From an uncultured Collinsella sp. (GTDB lineage: Bacteria; Actinomycetota; Coriobacteriia; Coriobacteriales; Coriobacteriaceae), in the NCBI GenBank assembly GCA_959599615.1, contig CAUGKA010000005.1:1-28457 (forward strand): a stretch of 28,457 nucleotides of DNA. The letters are read 5' to 3'. The notes beneath the pieces were generated by a model that did not search any database, was not told the DNA's origin, and saw nothing but the letters and a program-made list of their open reading frames with translations. The position numbers and the translations under genes were made by a program. Shown in pieces: positions 12,525-20,748 of this stretch (position 1 is the stretch's first letter; every line of letters starts with the position of its first letter).

Positions 12525-13100
12525 TTACTTGAGCTGCGCATTGGTTGGCTTTTTGGATGCTTTGGCGCTGCTGGAGGCTCCGACGTTCACAGCCGAGGAA
12601 CTGATGCCGAGCTCCTTGTAGGTGGCGATGCCAGCCGCCGACTTGGAGCTGCTGCCGCTCTTGCCGATGCTGCTGGATTTTCCAGAACTGGCCTTTTTGC
12701 TGCTGGCCTCCTCGGCGTACTCTGTCAGCTTGATCGTGATCTTGCCGGTCAGGATCCTGCCGAGGTTGTCCAGCTTGGTGTCTGATAGGCTCACGCCTGT
12801 GAGTTGAAGGTTGGCCGGGCCGAAGCGCCGGCCGGCCAGATAGAAGGGGGCATACTGCCCGACCAGCGCCGTCCACGACTCGTACTCGCTGCGCACGTCG
12901 CAGCCGACCGCGGCGGCCAGATCGAAGTCGAAGCTCATGCTTTGCAGCTTGAGCGCCTTGGTCTTGGTCGCCGGGGATCCGGCTTTGTCGTCGCTGTTTT
13001 CCGTGTCGAGCTCGACGCTGTGAGAGACGCCATTCAGGGCGGCGATCCTCTGGCTGGAGACGCCCCACGTCTTGCCGTTCCATGATGCCATGACGGCCAT
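12525..13100 (-). CDS. Tail/baseplate protein, GpU-like
   Basis: 191 residues. The first 130 residues form a beta-rich domain (ASWNGKTWGVSSQRIAALNG, LQSMSFDFDLAAAVG, WTALVGQYAPFYLAGRRFG, GKITIKLTEYAEEA) resembling the P2 GpU/tail-associated fold. The C-terminal 60 residues are a Ser/Lys/Ala-rich linker, probably disordered, ending in a short basic tail. In P2 gpU lies elsewhere in the order; here the gene sits between the spike and gpW, so the assignment is moderate. ATG at 13100 follows GGAGGG. Confidence 0.55.
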   Translation of the reverse strand: MAVMASWNGKTWGVSSQRIAALNGVSHSVELDTENSDDKAGSPATKTKALKLQSMSFDFDLAAAVGCDVRSEYESWTALVGQYAPFYLAGRRFGPANLQLTGVSLSDTKLDNLGRILTGKITIKLTEYAEEASSKKASSGKSSSIGKSGSSSKSAAGIATYKELGISSSAVNVGASSSAKASKKPTNAQLK

Positions 13101-13112
13101 GTCTATCCCTCC

Positions 13113-13523
13113 TTACTGCGGGCCAGAAGTGCTGCCTCCCATGCTGTCGGTGTGGGTGTGGCCGGTCAGGCTGATGCCCGTGGCGGTCACGTCTGCCGAC
13201 GGGACGCTGATGCCCTTGTCCTGCATCGTGAGCGCGCCCTTCTTGACGGTGATGTCGCCCGGGACGATACCGTCCCACTCTCCGTCCATGCGGGAGAGGA
13301 TGATGCCAGTGCCGTCCTCGAACATGGCGTAGGCGACTTCTGTGCCGGGGGTCAGGTTTCCCATCTCCCCGCGCAGATACCACGGGATCGTCAGCGGTCG
13401 CGTGACCATGCTGTCGGCGGTGCTCGGGAGCACTCTGGCCGTGGTTTTGTCGCCGTTCCTGTCGGCCTTTCCCTCCACGCTGGAGATCTTGCCCTTCTGG
13501 ATCATTTGGTTGTTGCTGTTCAT
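13113..13523 (-). CDS. Baseplate spike protein (gpV-like)
   Basis: 136 residues. The N-terminus is an OB-fold-like beta region (ARVLPSTADSMVTRPLTIPW, GTEVAYAMFEDGTGIILSRM). The C-terminus is a repeating beta-helix ending in SLTGHTHTDSMGGSTSG, where H122 and H124 form the HxH metal-binding tip known from P2 gpV and relatives. It pierces the cell envelope. The ATG at 13523 overlaps the stop of the hub gene (TGATG); a longer frame is a shadow. Confidence 0.9.
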   Translation of the reverse strand: MNSNNQMIQKGKISSVEGKADRNGDKTTARVLPSTADSMVTRPLTIPWYLRGEMGNLTPGTEVAYAMFEDGTGIILSRMDGEWDGIVPGDITVKKGALTMQDKGISVPSADVTATGISLTGHTHTDSMGGSTSGPQ

Positions 13524-14443
13524 CAATATCCCTCCAGTGGCTTGCGGAGGTATAGCTTGCTCCGCGTCTTGACGTAGTCGTGCCGGATCCGGCTGATGAA
13601 GGCCGTGCCGTCCCACGACTTGACGCCCTCGGTCGCCAGCGTGACCACAGAACCCGCCGCATAGTCTCGCAGCAGCGAGCCCGTCCAGAGGGTGCCGACG
13701 GTCGCGTTTTTGTTGGCGTCCCGGAGGAGGCCCTTGGCGAAGCGGTCGGCTTCGCTCTGGTCAGTCATGCGGAAGGGTAGGATCCGGCGCAGCACCTTGT
13801 CGCCGCCGTTCGGGGCTGCGAAGGTGCCGGTCAGGCCGCCGTTGACGGCTTCGGCCGAGCCGTAGGCATTGGTGCCCTCGTCGCGGTACTCGAAGTCATT
13901 GGCCGGGGTGATGGTGATGGTGTCGACGGGTTGCTGGCTTTCCATGTACGCCTCGTCGTAGACGACCAGCTTGCCGTCATACACCAGAAACGCCGCGCCC
14001 TCGAGGGTGCAGCGGTTTTGAAAAAATGCGAAGTCTGCGAGGTTGTTCTGCTCGACGTAGTCGTAGGTCTGGTCGGTGATCCCGTAGGTCTCGAGCGTCA
14101 GGCCGTGGCGGCCGGCGATCTCCTGAGCCAGTTGCAGGAACTTGACCTTTTCCCACGATTTGCTCCGCTTATCCTTCGCAGACTGCGGGACGGAATAGGC
14201 CCGCAGGGTGATGATGCCGGACTCGGGGACGACGCTCTCGACGAACATTTTGCCCGTCTTGGCAGCGCCGTCCTCGATGGCGATGGTGTCGCCCTTCTTG
14301 GGGTTCCACGAGTCCCACAGCTCGCGGGTGTCGTTGAGCTTGAGCAGCAGCTCGTCGCTCTGCTTTTCGGCGTACATATCGTGATAGCAGCGGTGGACGC
14401 TGATGTCCGGGTAGATGTCGACGCCTTCGTATAGGATCTTCAC
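13523..14443 (-). CDS. Baseplate hub protein (P2 gpD / late control D family)
   Basis: 306 residues, GTG start with GGAGGTG upstream. The pattern is that of phage late control D/XkdQ-type hub proteins (gp27-like): DELLLKLNDTRELWDSWNPK, AYSVPQSAKDKRSKSWEKVK, a central ADFAFFQNRCTLEGAAFLVYDG and a final FISRIRHDYV. It forms the hub under the spike. It lies between gpX and gpV as expected in P2-like modules. Confidence 0.88.
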   Translation of the reverse strand: MKILYEGVDIYPDISVHRCYHDMYAEKQSDELLLKLNDTRELWDSWNPKKGDTIAIEDGAAKTGKMFVESVVPESGIITLRAYSVPQSAKDKRSKSWEKVKFLQLAQEIAGRHGLTLETYGITDQTYDYVEQNNLADFAFFQNRCTLEGAAFLVYDGKLVVYDEAYMESQQPVDTITITPANDFEYRDEGTNAYGSAEAVNGGLTGTFAAPNGGDKVLRRILPFRMTDQSEADRFAKGLLRDANKNATVGTLWTGSLLRDYAAGSVVTLATEGVKSWDGTAFISRIRHDYVKTRSKLYLRKPLEGY

Positions 14444-14447
14444 GGCG

Positions 14448-14672
14448 TCACCTCCTCCACGGCGGCAGGGTCTCCGGCGTCTCCACGATCTCGACGATCG
14501 GGATCCGCACAGCCTCGCCGCCCTCGAAGATCAGCACATCGCTGAGGTCGGGGTTGGCCTCGATGATGGTGCTCGCCATGCGCTCCTCGTTATAGGCGAC
14601 GAGCGCGATGCTGTCGAAGGTGTCGCCGCCCTGCGCCACATAATCAATAAAGCCGACTGTCTGCTGTGACAT
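14448..14672 (-). CDS. Tail protein X with LysM domain
   Basis: 74 residues: YVAQGGDTFDSIALVAYNEE is the LysM start, then TIIEANPDLSDVLIFEGGEA, and a proline-rich end (ETLPPWRR). This is the P2 gpX pattern; the protein acts in joining hub and tape measure. It overlaps the tape measure gene by 29 nt, and has its own GGGAGGG ribosome binding site. Confidence 0.9.
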   Translation of the reverse strand: MSQQTVGFIDYVAQGGDTFDSIALVAYNEERMASTIIEANPDLSDVLIFEGGEAVRIPIVEIVETPETLPPWRR

Positions 14673-16701
14673 AGGCGCCGCCCTCCCTTCTGCTGAGTGC
14701 CTCGAGGATGAAGTCGATGAACTCCGGCTCGAGGTCGCGGAGCTTTCGGATCAGGGCGTCCTCGTCGGTGTCGCCCTCGATCTTGATCTGCGGAGAGAAG
14801 GACAGCCCGCTCAGGTCATAGACCACAGCGGTGCCGGAGCCGCCGCTGAGCAGCTCGTAGTCGCTTTCGCCATCAGATGCCCCGAGCATCCGGCCCGCCT
14901 CGGCCCAGTAGGACAGGTTTTGCGAGCGGTATGCAGGGTTGAAACTGATGACCGCCTCGGTCGGGTAGCGCGGATCCTCGCCGGCGATGGACGGGCCTCT
15001 TGTGAAGCCGCCGGTCGCATAGCCAGAGACGGACGCGCCGCTGCTGCCCCCACCTCCGAACAGGCCGGCGATCTTGGAAATGACGCCGGAGCCGAAGCTG
15101 ACAATCTTCGATACCCAGCCGACGATCGTGCCGAGCACGCTGGCGATGGGTTCCAGAATAGACAGCAGCGGTGTCAGCATCGGGGTGATGGCGCCGATCA
15201 GGCTCAGGATCGGAGGGAGTAGCGCCTGAACGAGTTGCATCAGGGGATCAAGCAGCGGCATGATGACGCTGTTGACGATTTGCAGGGCCACTTCCAGCAG
15301 CGGGGTGATGACCGGCAGCAGGCTCGAGATGATGCTCACCAGCACAGGCAGTACAGCGCTGACGATCTGCGTGATGATCGGGAGCACGGTGGCGAGCAGG
15401 CTGGCAATAGGCGGCAGGATCGCGGAGACGATCTGCATGAGTGGCGGGAGGAGCGTCTGCACGAGGTTGAGAAGCGGCGGGAGCAGAGTGCTCGTTAGCT
15501 GCGTCAGAACGGGCAGAAGGTCGGCCGCGAGCTGAGAGATCAGGGGCAGAACGTCCTCGAGGGCGTCGGCCGCGCCGGTCAGGAACTCGTCGACAAACGG
15601 GGCAGCAGCCTCGACCGCCTTGGAGATGGCCGGGGTGATCTGCTCCATCAGCTTTTGCAGGGTCGGCATGAACTTGTTGAGCCCGTCGAACACAGTGTTC
15701 GCCATAGGCTTGAGGGCCACTTCGAGCCCCTGCTTCATAACCTGAAGCCGCTCGGCGAAGTCATAAGTGTCATCGGCTGCGCCGGCGATTGTCTCGCCGT
15801 TTTCTTGCAGCTCAGCCGTCAGATCTGCGACGGCCAGAGATCCGTCTCTGATTGCTGCGGCCATCGTGGAGCCAGCCCTTGTGCCGAATATCTCCGACGC
15901 GATGCTGGCGGCCTCTGCGGCCGTCCCTGCGTTTTTGATCTTTTCGTAGTACATGGCGAGCCCGTCGCTGGCGCTGATGCCCTCTTTGGCGAGTGTGGCG
16001 ACGCTCTTTTTCATGGCGCCGAGCACTTCATCGGTGTTTACACCAGCCTTGTCGAGCTGGCCCATCAGGGCGCTCGCCGTCTCGAAGGAGTAGCCCATCT
16101 CCTGAAGCTGCGGGCCGAACTTCTGCATATCTGTCATCAGATCCGTGAAGCCCATGCCCGTGCTCTGGCTGACCTTAAAGATGTAGTCCATAGCGCCGCC
16201 CATGTCGTCGGCGTCGATGTTCCACTGTTGGAAGGCTTGGCTCGACTCCTCGATCACGCTGCCGAGGTCGTCCCCGAGCATATCGCTCACTTGGATGGCC
16301 TGCTTGGAGATCTCCTGAAGCTGCGGGCCGGTGAGGCCGAGGCGGGTGTTGTAGTCTGCGATCGCCTTGCTGGCGTCCTCCATTGTGGTCGGGACGCTCT
16401 TGTAGACGGCGTCGAAGTCATCCAGAAGCCCGTCCAGCGCGTCGCCGGTGGCGCCGGTTCCGATGCGGATAGCATCAGCAGCGTCATCGAAGGACGCGCC
16501 GAGATCCTTCATGTACTTTCCGGCCTCGACGACTGCCTTGCCTGTCGCCACAGCGATGCCGCCCACGGCTGCACCAACGGCCAGCGCCTTCACGTTCAGG
16601 CCGCTGATTTTCTTCTGAGCCTGCTCGATGGCTTTGCCGAGCGAAGGGTCGATGCTGCCGGCCAGATTGACGACCGCCTGCATCGTTTTTCCGTTTGCCA
16701 T
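14644..16701 (-). CDS. Tail tape measure protein
   Basis: 685 residues from ATG 16701 (AGGAGG at 8 nt). Residues 1-330 match the TP901-type tape measure core (LNVKALAVGAAVGGIAVATG, KSVPTTMEDASKAIADYNTR, GFTDLMTDMQKFGPQLQEMG, LDKAGVNTDEVLGAMKKSVA). Residues about 395-540 are a repeated hydrophobic Leu/Pro/Ile array with a period near 11 (LLPPLLNLVQT, LLPPLMQIVSA, and so on), which spans or inserts into the membrane during DNA delivery. The C-terminus has a glycine-rich region. It is short for a tape measure and predicts a tail of about 100 nm at the usual 1.5 angstrom per residue. Confidence 0.95.
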   Translation of the reverse strand: MANGKTMQAVVNLAGSIDPSLGKAIEQAQKKISGLNVKALAVGAAVGGIAVATGKAVVEAGKYMKDLGASFDDAADAIRIGTGATGDALDGLLDDFDAVYKSVPTTMEDASKAIADYNTRLGLTGPQLQEISKQAIQVSDMLGDDLGSVIEESSQAFQQWNIDADDMGGAMDYIFKVSQSTGMGFTDLMTDMQKFGPQLQEMGYSFETASALMGQLDKAGVNTDEVLGAMKKSVATLAKEGISASDGLAMYYEKIKNAGTAAEAASIASEIFGTRAGSTMAAAIRDGSLAVADLTAELQENGETIAGAADDTYDFAERLQVMKQGLEVALKPMANTVFDGLNKFMPTLQKLMEQITPAISKAVEAAAPFVDEFLTGAADALEDVLPLISQLAADLLPVLTQLTSTLLPPLLNLVQTLLPPLMQIVSAILPPIASLLATVLPIITQIVSAVLPVLVSIISSLLPVITPLLEVALQIVNSVIMPLLDPLMQLVQALLPPILSLIGAITPMLTPLLSILEPIASVLGTIVGWVSKIVSFGSGVISKIAGLFGGGGSSGASVSGYATGGFTRGPSIAGEDPRYPTEAVISFNPAYRSQNLSYWAEAGRMLGASDGESDYELLSGGSGTAVVYDLSGLSFSPQIKIEGDTDEDALIRKLRDLEPEFIDFILEALSRREGGAYVTADSRLY

Positions 16702-16706
16702 GTGCG

Positions 16707-17227
16707 TCACCTCCTTCTGACGTGGGGTTTCTTAAAGCTGGCCGCACGAGCCGGCCGGCTCGCTTGGAGCCGCTTGGCTTCCTCGACGGCCTCCCCGTAT
16801 TCGGTCAGGAAGTCGGTCAGCCTTCGCTCTCCGAGGTCTCGCGTCGACGTGTGGAAGGCTCGGGCGTAGTCTCGGATTGCGCGTCGGAGCTGTCGGGGGT
16901 GTAGGGTTCCTCCGACTTCCCGGAAATAAAATCCCGGCCGATCCTCATAATCTTCATAACGTCGTAGCCGCGGACGCGCTCGAGGTCGGAGATGTCGATC
17001 TCAGGGTTGACCGCGATGATGGCAGCGAAGCCGAGGTAGAGGTGCAGGCCGTAGTCCAGCTCGGCCGCGCCGGCTGCGTTGCCGTTCTTGGATCCGCTGG
17101 CGCTCAGCTTTCTGGCGTCAGCTTCAGCAAACGCCTGTGCGGTGATCTCGCTGATGTCATAGGTCAGCTCGTTGTAGCTTTTGCCGTTGATCTGCACAGG
17201 GTTGTCGAGCTTGATGGTGTTCTTCAT
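16707..17227 (-). CDS. Tail assembly chaperone fusion E-E' (predicted -1 frameshift)
   Basis: After gpE (17227-16817) the -1 frame is open from about 17011 and runs to a TGA at 16709-16707. Its product includes RRAIRDYARAFHTSTRDLGE, then RRLTDFLTEYGEAVEEAKRL, which has the look of a gpE'/gpGT extension. P2 and lambda make such fusions by -1 slippage. Candidate slip sites are ACCCCCGAC (C5 at 16899-16895; the P-site CCC can re-pair one base back) and TTTTATTT (16931-16924); neither is a perfect XXXYYYZ heptamer. The fusion would be about 173 residues. Confidence 0.65.
16817..17227 (-). CDS. Tail assembly chaperone gpE
   Basis: 136 residues, ATG after AAAGGAGA. The N-terminal 90 residues match the P2 gpE/Mu gp41 group (LDNPVQINGKSYNELTYDIS, a predicted helical DLERVRGYDVMKIMRIGRDF). 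The C-terminal end (about 105-136) is a Ser/Thr/Glu-rich tail, consistent with a frame that is conserved only up to the frameshift. It binds the tape measure with the E' fusion during tail assembly and lies between tube and tape measure, its invariable position. Confidence 0.88.
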   Translation of the reverse strand: MKNTIKLDNPVQINGKSYNELTYDISEITAQAFAEADARKLSASGSKNGNAAGAAELDYGLHLYLGFAAIIAVNPEIDISDLERVRGYDVMKIMRIGRDFISGKSEEPYTPDSSDAQSETTPEPSTRRRETSESEG

Positions 17228-17254
17228 TGGGTGCGTCTCCTTTCGATAAACAGA

Positions 17255-17278
17255 GGGCGCCGCATAGGCGCGGCGCCC
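17255..17278 (-). other. Intercistronic hairpin between tube and gpE
   Basis: GGGCGCCGC / GCGGCGCCC, 9-bp perfect stem with a 6-nt loop. On the minus strand no T-run follows (TCTGTTTATC), so it is probably an RNA stability or processing element that protects the abundant tube mRNA rather than a strong terminator. Confidence 0.5.
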
Positions 17279-17284
17279 TTCAGG

Positions 17285-17797
17285 TTACAGCAGGCTGCGG
17301 ATGTCCTTGGCGTAGTCGACGCCGCCGACGCGCAGGATCGTGTTGAGCTGGTCGATCAGCCAGTATTCAGCGCCGCCGACGTAGAGCTGGTAGCGGCTCA
17401 CGGCAAACGTGGCCTCGTTCTCGCTGGTGTTGCCGGGATCCACGGATAGCCCCGGGATGCCCTTAGAGACGCAGCGGAGGAACGCCTTGCAGCCTTCGGT
17501 CTTTGTGGAGCCGCCGGCCTGCTTGACGTCCTGAGCCCAGCGGATCTCGATGGTCTTGCTCTCGAGCTTCATCATGTTCCGCAGGCCGAGGTCGATGCCG
17601 ATCTTGGTGATGGATGCCTCCATAGCCTCGATCTGGCCGAGGATGGGGGCGGTGTAGGTTCCCATAGCCTTGAAGTCAGCGGTCACGGGAGTGACAGCCG
17701 GCAGCGCGATGGTCACGTCTTTGGCGACGAGAGTGCCGCCGACGTAGACGGTGTCGGCGAGGATGGGGCCCTTCAGGTCGAGCCACAGGTTTGCCAT
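17285..17797 (-). CDS. Major tail tube protein (P2 FII family)
   Basis: 170 residues with the tube fold pattern (FKAMGTYTAPILGQIEAMEA, LRNMMKLESKTIEIRWAQDV, KAFLRCVSKGIPG). Many copies stack to form the inner tube that carries DNA. Its ATG shares one base with the TAA of the sheath gene (TAATG), giving tight coupling for balanced amounts. A strong hairpin follows. Confidence 0.93.
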   Translation of the reverse strand: MANLWLDLKGPILADTVYVGGTLVAKDVTIALPAVTPVTADFKAMGTYTAPILGQIEAMEASITKIGIDLGLRNMMKLESKTIEIRWAQDVKQAGGSTKTEGCKAFLRCVSKGIPGLSVDPGNTSENEATFAVSRYQLYVGGAEYWLIDQLNTILRVGGVDYAKDIRSLL

Positions 17798-19308
17798 TAC
17801 TCGTCACCTCCTTCGTAGTAGACAGAGAAGCCCGCGTCGGTGTAGGCGACGTAGACGCTCGCAGACTTGAGGGGCGGGGTCGGGGTGACGGCGATGTCCC
17901 AGCGGAAGTCGCCATTCATCACGTCCGTGGTGCTATTCTCGCTCTCGAGGAACAGGATCACGGGCTCGCCCAGCAGGGCGCCCATGCTCACATAGCCGTC
18001 GAGCTTTTCCTGTTCGCGGTTGATGATGCGATCCTTCAGCGCGCGGGTCATGGGCCCGTCGATCTCAGGGCTCCACTCGCGCTGGAAGCTATTGGTGATG
18101 TGCATGAGCATACGCATGGAGACGTCGAAGATCGCGCGAGGATCCACGTCTGCGCCGTATGTGTAGGCGGCCGTATGGTCGCCCCACAGTACCCACTCGC
18201 CGCCCCATGCGACGGCGGTGCTGATGCCGTTCTGCGTCAGCTCCTTGCCGGTCTGCTGGTCGAAGCCGCGGTTGTTGGCGTTTGCCCCGAAATACTGCTT
18301 GATGATGGGGATGGCCTTGTTGCCACAAGTCTCCATCGGGACACTGTTGTGGCTGAAGTCGGCGCGCATGAGCTCGACCACGGCCAGCGTGCTCAGGTGG
18401 AACACGTTGCCGAGGTTGTCCACAGCCTGCGGCCAGTAGACCTTAGAACGCTCGCCGGTGAAGGCGTTGGCCTTCTTCCATGCGATCGCCTTGGTGATCG
18501 TGTCGACTGCCTGCGCGGTGCTGTCCACGAGGGGCAGGTCGGCCACGACGAAGGCGTCCCAGTGGCCGTTGATCTTCTTGCAGGCCGTCAGCATGGCGTT
18601 GTAGACGGCAGGGCTGTGACTCCAGCCGGGGGCCGCGATCAGATTGCAGACCGCGAACTGCTCGGGATAGAGCAGCGCGATCGCGCTCAGGCCACTGTAC
18701 TCGCCGGAGGAGGTGACGCCGCCGATGATGTCGCTGTCTGCGATCTCAGAGTCGTCCACCTCGCTGAAGCTGGCCGTCAGGCTTCCGACGAGCTGCGCGT
18801 CGTCCTTCAGGCTGGTGATGATGACCGTGCCCTTGGTGAAGTTATAGTCCACAGCGTAGTCGGTGCCCTCGACGTAGTTGCCGCTGTCATTCTTTGCGAT
18901 GGTCAGGGTGTCGAGGATGATCTTGTCGCTGGCGAACTCGGCGCGGCCGCCGGTGAAGGTGAGGGCCTTGGTGGTGGCCGCCTCCTTGCGGTGCTTGCCC
19001 GCGGAGGGGTCGAGCACATTGATGACGTAGATCGGGCCGATGTTCCCGAGGGTGTTGTTGAAATGCGCGTACACGGCCTCGCACAGGGTAAAAGTGCCCC
19101 AGTCGGACGAGTAGCCGATCTTCTTCTGCGCGTCGACCAGACTGGTGATCTTGATCGGCGCGTTGATGATGCCGGCCTTGCCGAAGCCGCGCACGAGGTT
19201 GACGGGTGCCGTGCCGATATAGACCGGCGTGGTGCCCGCCTGCACGGCGCTCTGTGCCACGGTCTCGCCGATGTGGCCGTAGGCGCCGTAGAGGTATTCG
19301 TTTGCCAT
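17797..19308 (-). CDS. Contractile tail sheath protein
   Basis: 503 residues. N-terminal YGHIGETVAQSAVQAGTTPV and IGTAPVNLVRGF, a middle LIAAPGWSHSPAVYNAMLTA (the typical P2 FI/sheath APGW), and a C-terminal region with RALKDRIINREQEKLDGYV. It polymerises around the tube and contracts on infection. Residues about 103-190 form an inserted beta domain with TDYAVDY (149-155), unlike the core sheath. ATG follows AAAGGAGG. The presence of this gene identifies the phage as myovirus-like. Confidence 0.96.
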   Translation of the reverse strand: MANEYLYGAYGHIGETVAQSAVQAGTTPVYIGTAPVNLVRGFGKAGIINAPIKITSLVDAQKKIGYSSDWGTFTLCEAVYAHFNNTLGNIGPIYVINVLDPSAGKHRKEAATTKALTFTGGRAEFASDKIILDTLTIAKNDSGNYVEGTDYAVDYNFTKGTVIITSLKDDAQLVGSLTASFSEVDDSEIADSDIIGGVTSSGEYSGLSAIALLYPEQFAVCNLIAAPGWSHSPAVYNAMLTACKKINGHWDAFVVADLPLVDSTAQAVDTITKAIAWKKANAFTGERSKVYWPQAVDNLGNVFHLSTLAVVELMRADFSHNSVPMETCGNKAIPIIKQYFGANANNRGFDQQTGKELTQNGISTAVAWGGEWVLWGDHTAAYTYGADVDPRAIFDVSMRMLMHITNSFQREWSPEIDGPMTRALKDRIINREQEKLDGYVSMGALLGEPVILFLESENSTTDVMNGDFRWDIAVTPTPPLKSASVYVAYTDAGFSVYYEGGDE

Positions 19309-19337
19309 CTGCTTATCCTCCTTTGCATGAAATTAGA

Positions 19338-19353
19338 GCAGCCGAGCGGCTGC
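19338..19353 (-). terminator. Weak hairpin upstream of sheath
   Basis: GCAGCC-GAGC-GGCTGC (6-bp stem) followed on the minus strand by TCTAATTTC, lying between the neck gene (stop 19356) and the sheath. Poor T-run; likely a partial terminator or mRNA end. Confidence 0.35.
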
Positions 19354-19355
19354 CC

Positions 19356-19973
19356 TTAAAGCAGGTGTTGGTAGCTTTTCGGGTTGCGGGTCAGTGTCTC
19401 CTCGACGGAGAACTCAGCCCATGCAAACCAGTACGGGTAGAAGTCGGGGACGGCGTCTTGCTCCGCGACGGGGCCGAAGGTGATGCCCTTCTCCTTGATG
19501 ACGCGGAGGTCGCCGAGGTACTCGGCATTTTCAATCAGCCGGAGGGCTGTGTCCACAAAATTCCATGCGTCACGCCAGCCCTCTCCGTTCTTCACGAAGT
19601 AGGAGGCCGCCGCCTCGTTGTATTGCTGGATGTAGGTGCCGCTGCCGTCGCCCTTCGGCTTGAAGATGTCGGGCCCGTGGTAGCCGGGATCCCACGCTGA
19701 GAAGCAGAGCCGGATCTTGATGCCTCGGGCACTCTGGAGCAGGTCGTCGTCGCCCTGAACGATCTGCACGCAGACCGACGGGATCGGCGCGGCGATGTTC
19801 GGGGGCGTCCTGTCCTTCGATGGTACGAAAAGCGAGAACGCGGCCGGGTTTACCAGCTTGTATGGGTAGGAGGCGTCCGTTGCGTTGTCGTCGGGGAGCT
19901 TCAGCTTGACCAGAGGGCAGACCTCGGCGGTCAGCCAGTCCCGGACGGTTTCGATGCTGTTGACGATGGACAT
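19356..19973 (-). CDS. Probable tail terminator / neck protein
   Basis: 205 residues. It begins MSIVNSIETVRDWLTAEVCP, has AAPIPSVCVQIVQGDDDLLQ and IKIRLCFSAWDPGYHGP, and ends in WAEFSVEETL. This helix-then-beta pattern with a central hexamer-like fold, together with its place just before the sheath, fits the tail terminator/completion role (lambda U or Z position). I do not recognise the precise family, so the function is inferred from order. ATG follows AGGAGGTG. Confidence 0.6.
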   Translation of the reverse strand: MSIVNSIETVRDWLTAEVCPLVKLKLPDDNATDASYPYKLVNPAAFSLFVPSKDRTPPNIAAPIPSVCVQIVQGDDDLLQSARGIKIRLCFSAWDPGYHGPDIFKPKGDGSGTYIQQYNEAAASYFVKNGEGWRDAWNFVDTALRLIENAEYLGDLRVIKEKGITFGPVAEQDAVPDFYPYWFAWAEFSVEETLTRNPKSYQHLL

Positions 19974-19983
19974 GGGGCACCTC

Positions 19984-20307
19984 CTACATGGTGACAGTCT
20001 GGCCGAGGGCCACGGTGGCGATCCCCATGTCCTCGCTCCAGTCGTTAACGATGTACTCGCGGCCGTCGACGTTGAGCCCTTCGCCCGCCGGGCGCCGAGC
20101 GGGCAGATCCTCGACCGCCGCGTAAAGCAGCAGAGAGGACTCCGCGACGCTCAGCTCTTGCCCCCCTTGGCGTTCTTTCAGGGCGTTGTCGTCCAGCACG
20201 GCGGCGATGGCTCTGCCTTCGACGGTGTGTTTCTCACCGAACTCGTCGAGATTGAGAAACGTGCGCCGACGGTCAGCCTCGACCATCGCCTTGAAGCTGA
20301 AGGCCAT
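19984..20307 (-). CDS. Head-tail joining protein (lambda FII position)
   Basis: 107 residues: FSFKAMVEADRRRTFLNLDE, FGEKHTVEGRAIAAVLDDNA, and a beta end (YIVNDWSEDMGIATVALGQT). Short proteins with this start and a GREYIV..W..D.G...I end are common head closure/stopper proteins in Firmicute phages. Its ATG overlaps the upstream stop (TGATG) and there is no separate ribosome binding site. It sits where lambda has FII. Confidence 0.7.
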   Translation of the reverse strand: MAFSFKAMVEADRRRTFLNLDEFGEKHTVEGRAIAAVLDDNALKERQGGQELSVAESSLLLYAAVEDLPARRPAGEGLNVDGREYIVNDWSEDMGIATVALGQTVTM

Positions 20308-20726
20308 CAGACGGGATCGGCGGCGCCGATCTGAGGGGGCTCCTCGTCGTCGGCACCGTCATCAGGCTGCTCGGCCTTGGTGGCCTCGATGGCAGCGATG
20401 ACGTCGGCCTTCTTGCGCATAGCAGAGGCGTCCACGCCATAGCGCGTGGCCACTTCCTTCAGCTCGTCGAGCTTCATGTCCTCGTTGTACTCAGGGGTCT
20501 CGTCGGCCGCGGTGTTGGTGCTGGCAGGCTCGTCGGCGTCGTCGCCGGGAGCGGGTGCGGGCTGCTCGGCAGTCTCGCCCAGCTCGCCGATGTACTTGGC
20601 GACGCCTTCCTTCACCAGACGGGCCTCCAGCTCGTCGTCGAACTTCTGAGGGCCGTCTGCTTCAGTGATGGGGATCACCTTGCGGCCGTTATAGTAGCCG
20701 AAGGTGCCCTTGATGATCTGGATCAT
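20307..20726 (-). CDS. Lambda FI-position head protein with HeH/Rho-N-like end
   Basis: 139 residues. An N-terminal beta domain (IIKGTFGYYNGRKVIPITEA then FDDELEARLVKEGVAKYIGE), an acidic Pro/Ala linker (about 50-80), and a C-terminal helix-extended-helix unit (DMKLDELKEVATRYGVDASA, then MRKKADVIAAIE). This C-terminal unit resembles HeH/LEM or Rho N-terminal motifs and may bind DNA or the terminase. Lambda has FI here, which helps DNA packaging. ATG follows AAAGGAGC. Role is inferred from order. Confidence 0.65.
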   Translation of the reverse strand: MIQIIKGTFGYYNGRKVIPITEADGPQKFDDELEARLVKEGVAKYIGELGETAEQPAPAPGDDADEPASTNTAADETPEYNEDMKLDELKEVATRYGVDASAMRKKADVIAAIEATKAEQPDDGADDEEPPQIGAADPV

Positions 20727-20748
20727 GCTCTGCTCCTTTCTGCTGCGC

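Noticed and set aside
12310..13662. 450-codon minus-strand frame overlapping spike, GpU-like and gpW genes
   Set aside because: It is out of frame with three well-supported genes and is made of Arg/Gln/Gly/His-rich sequence.
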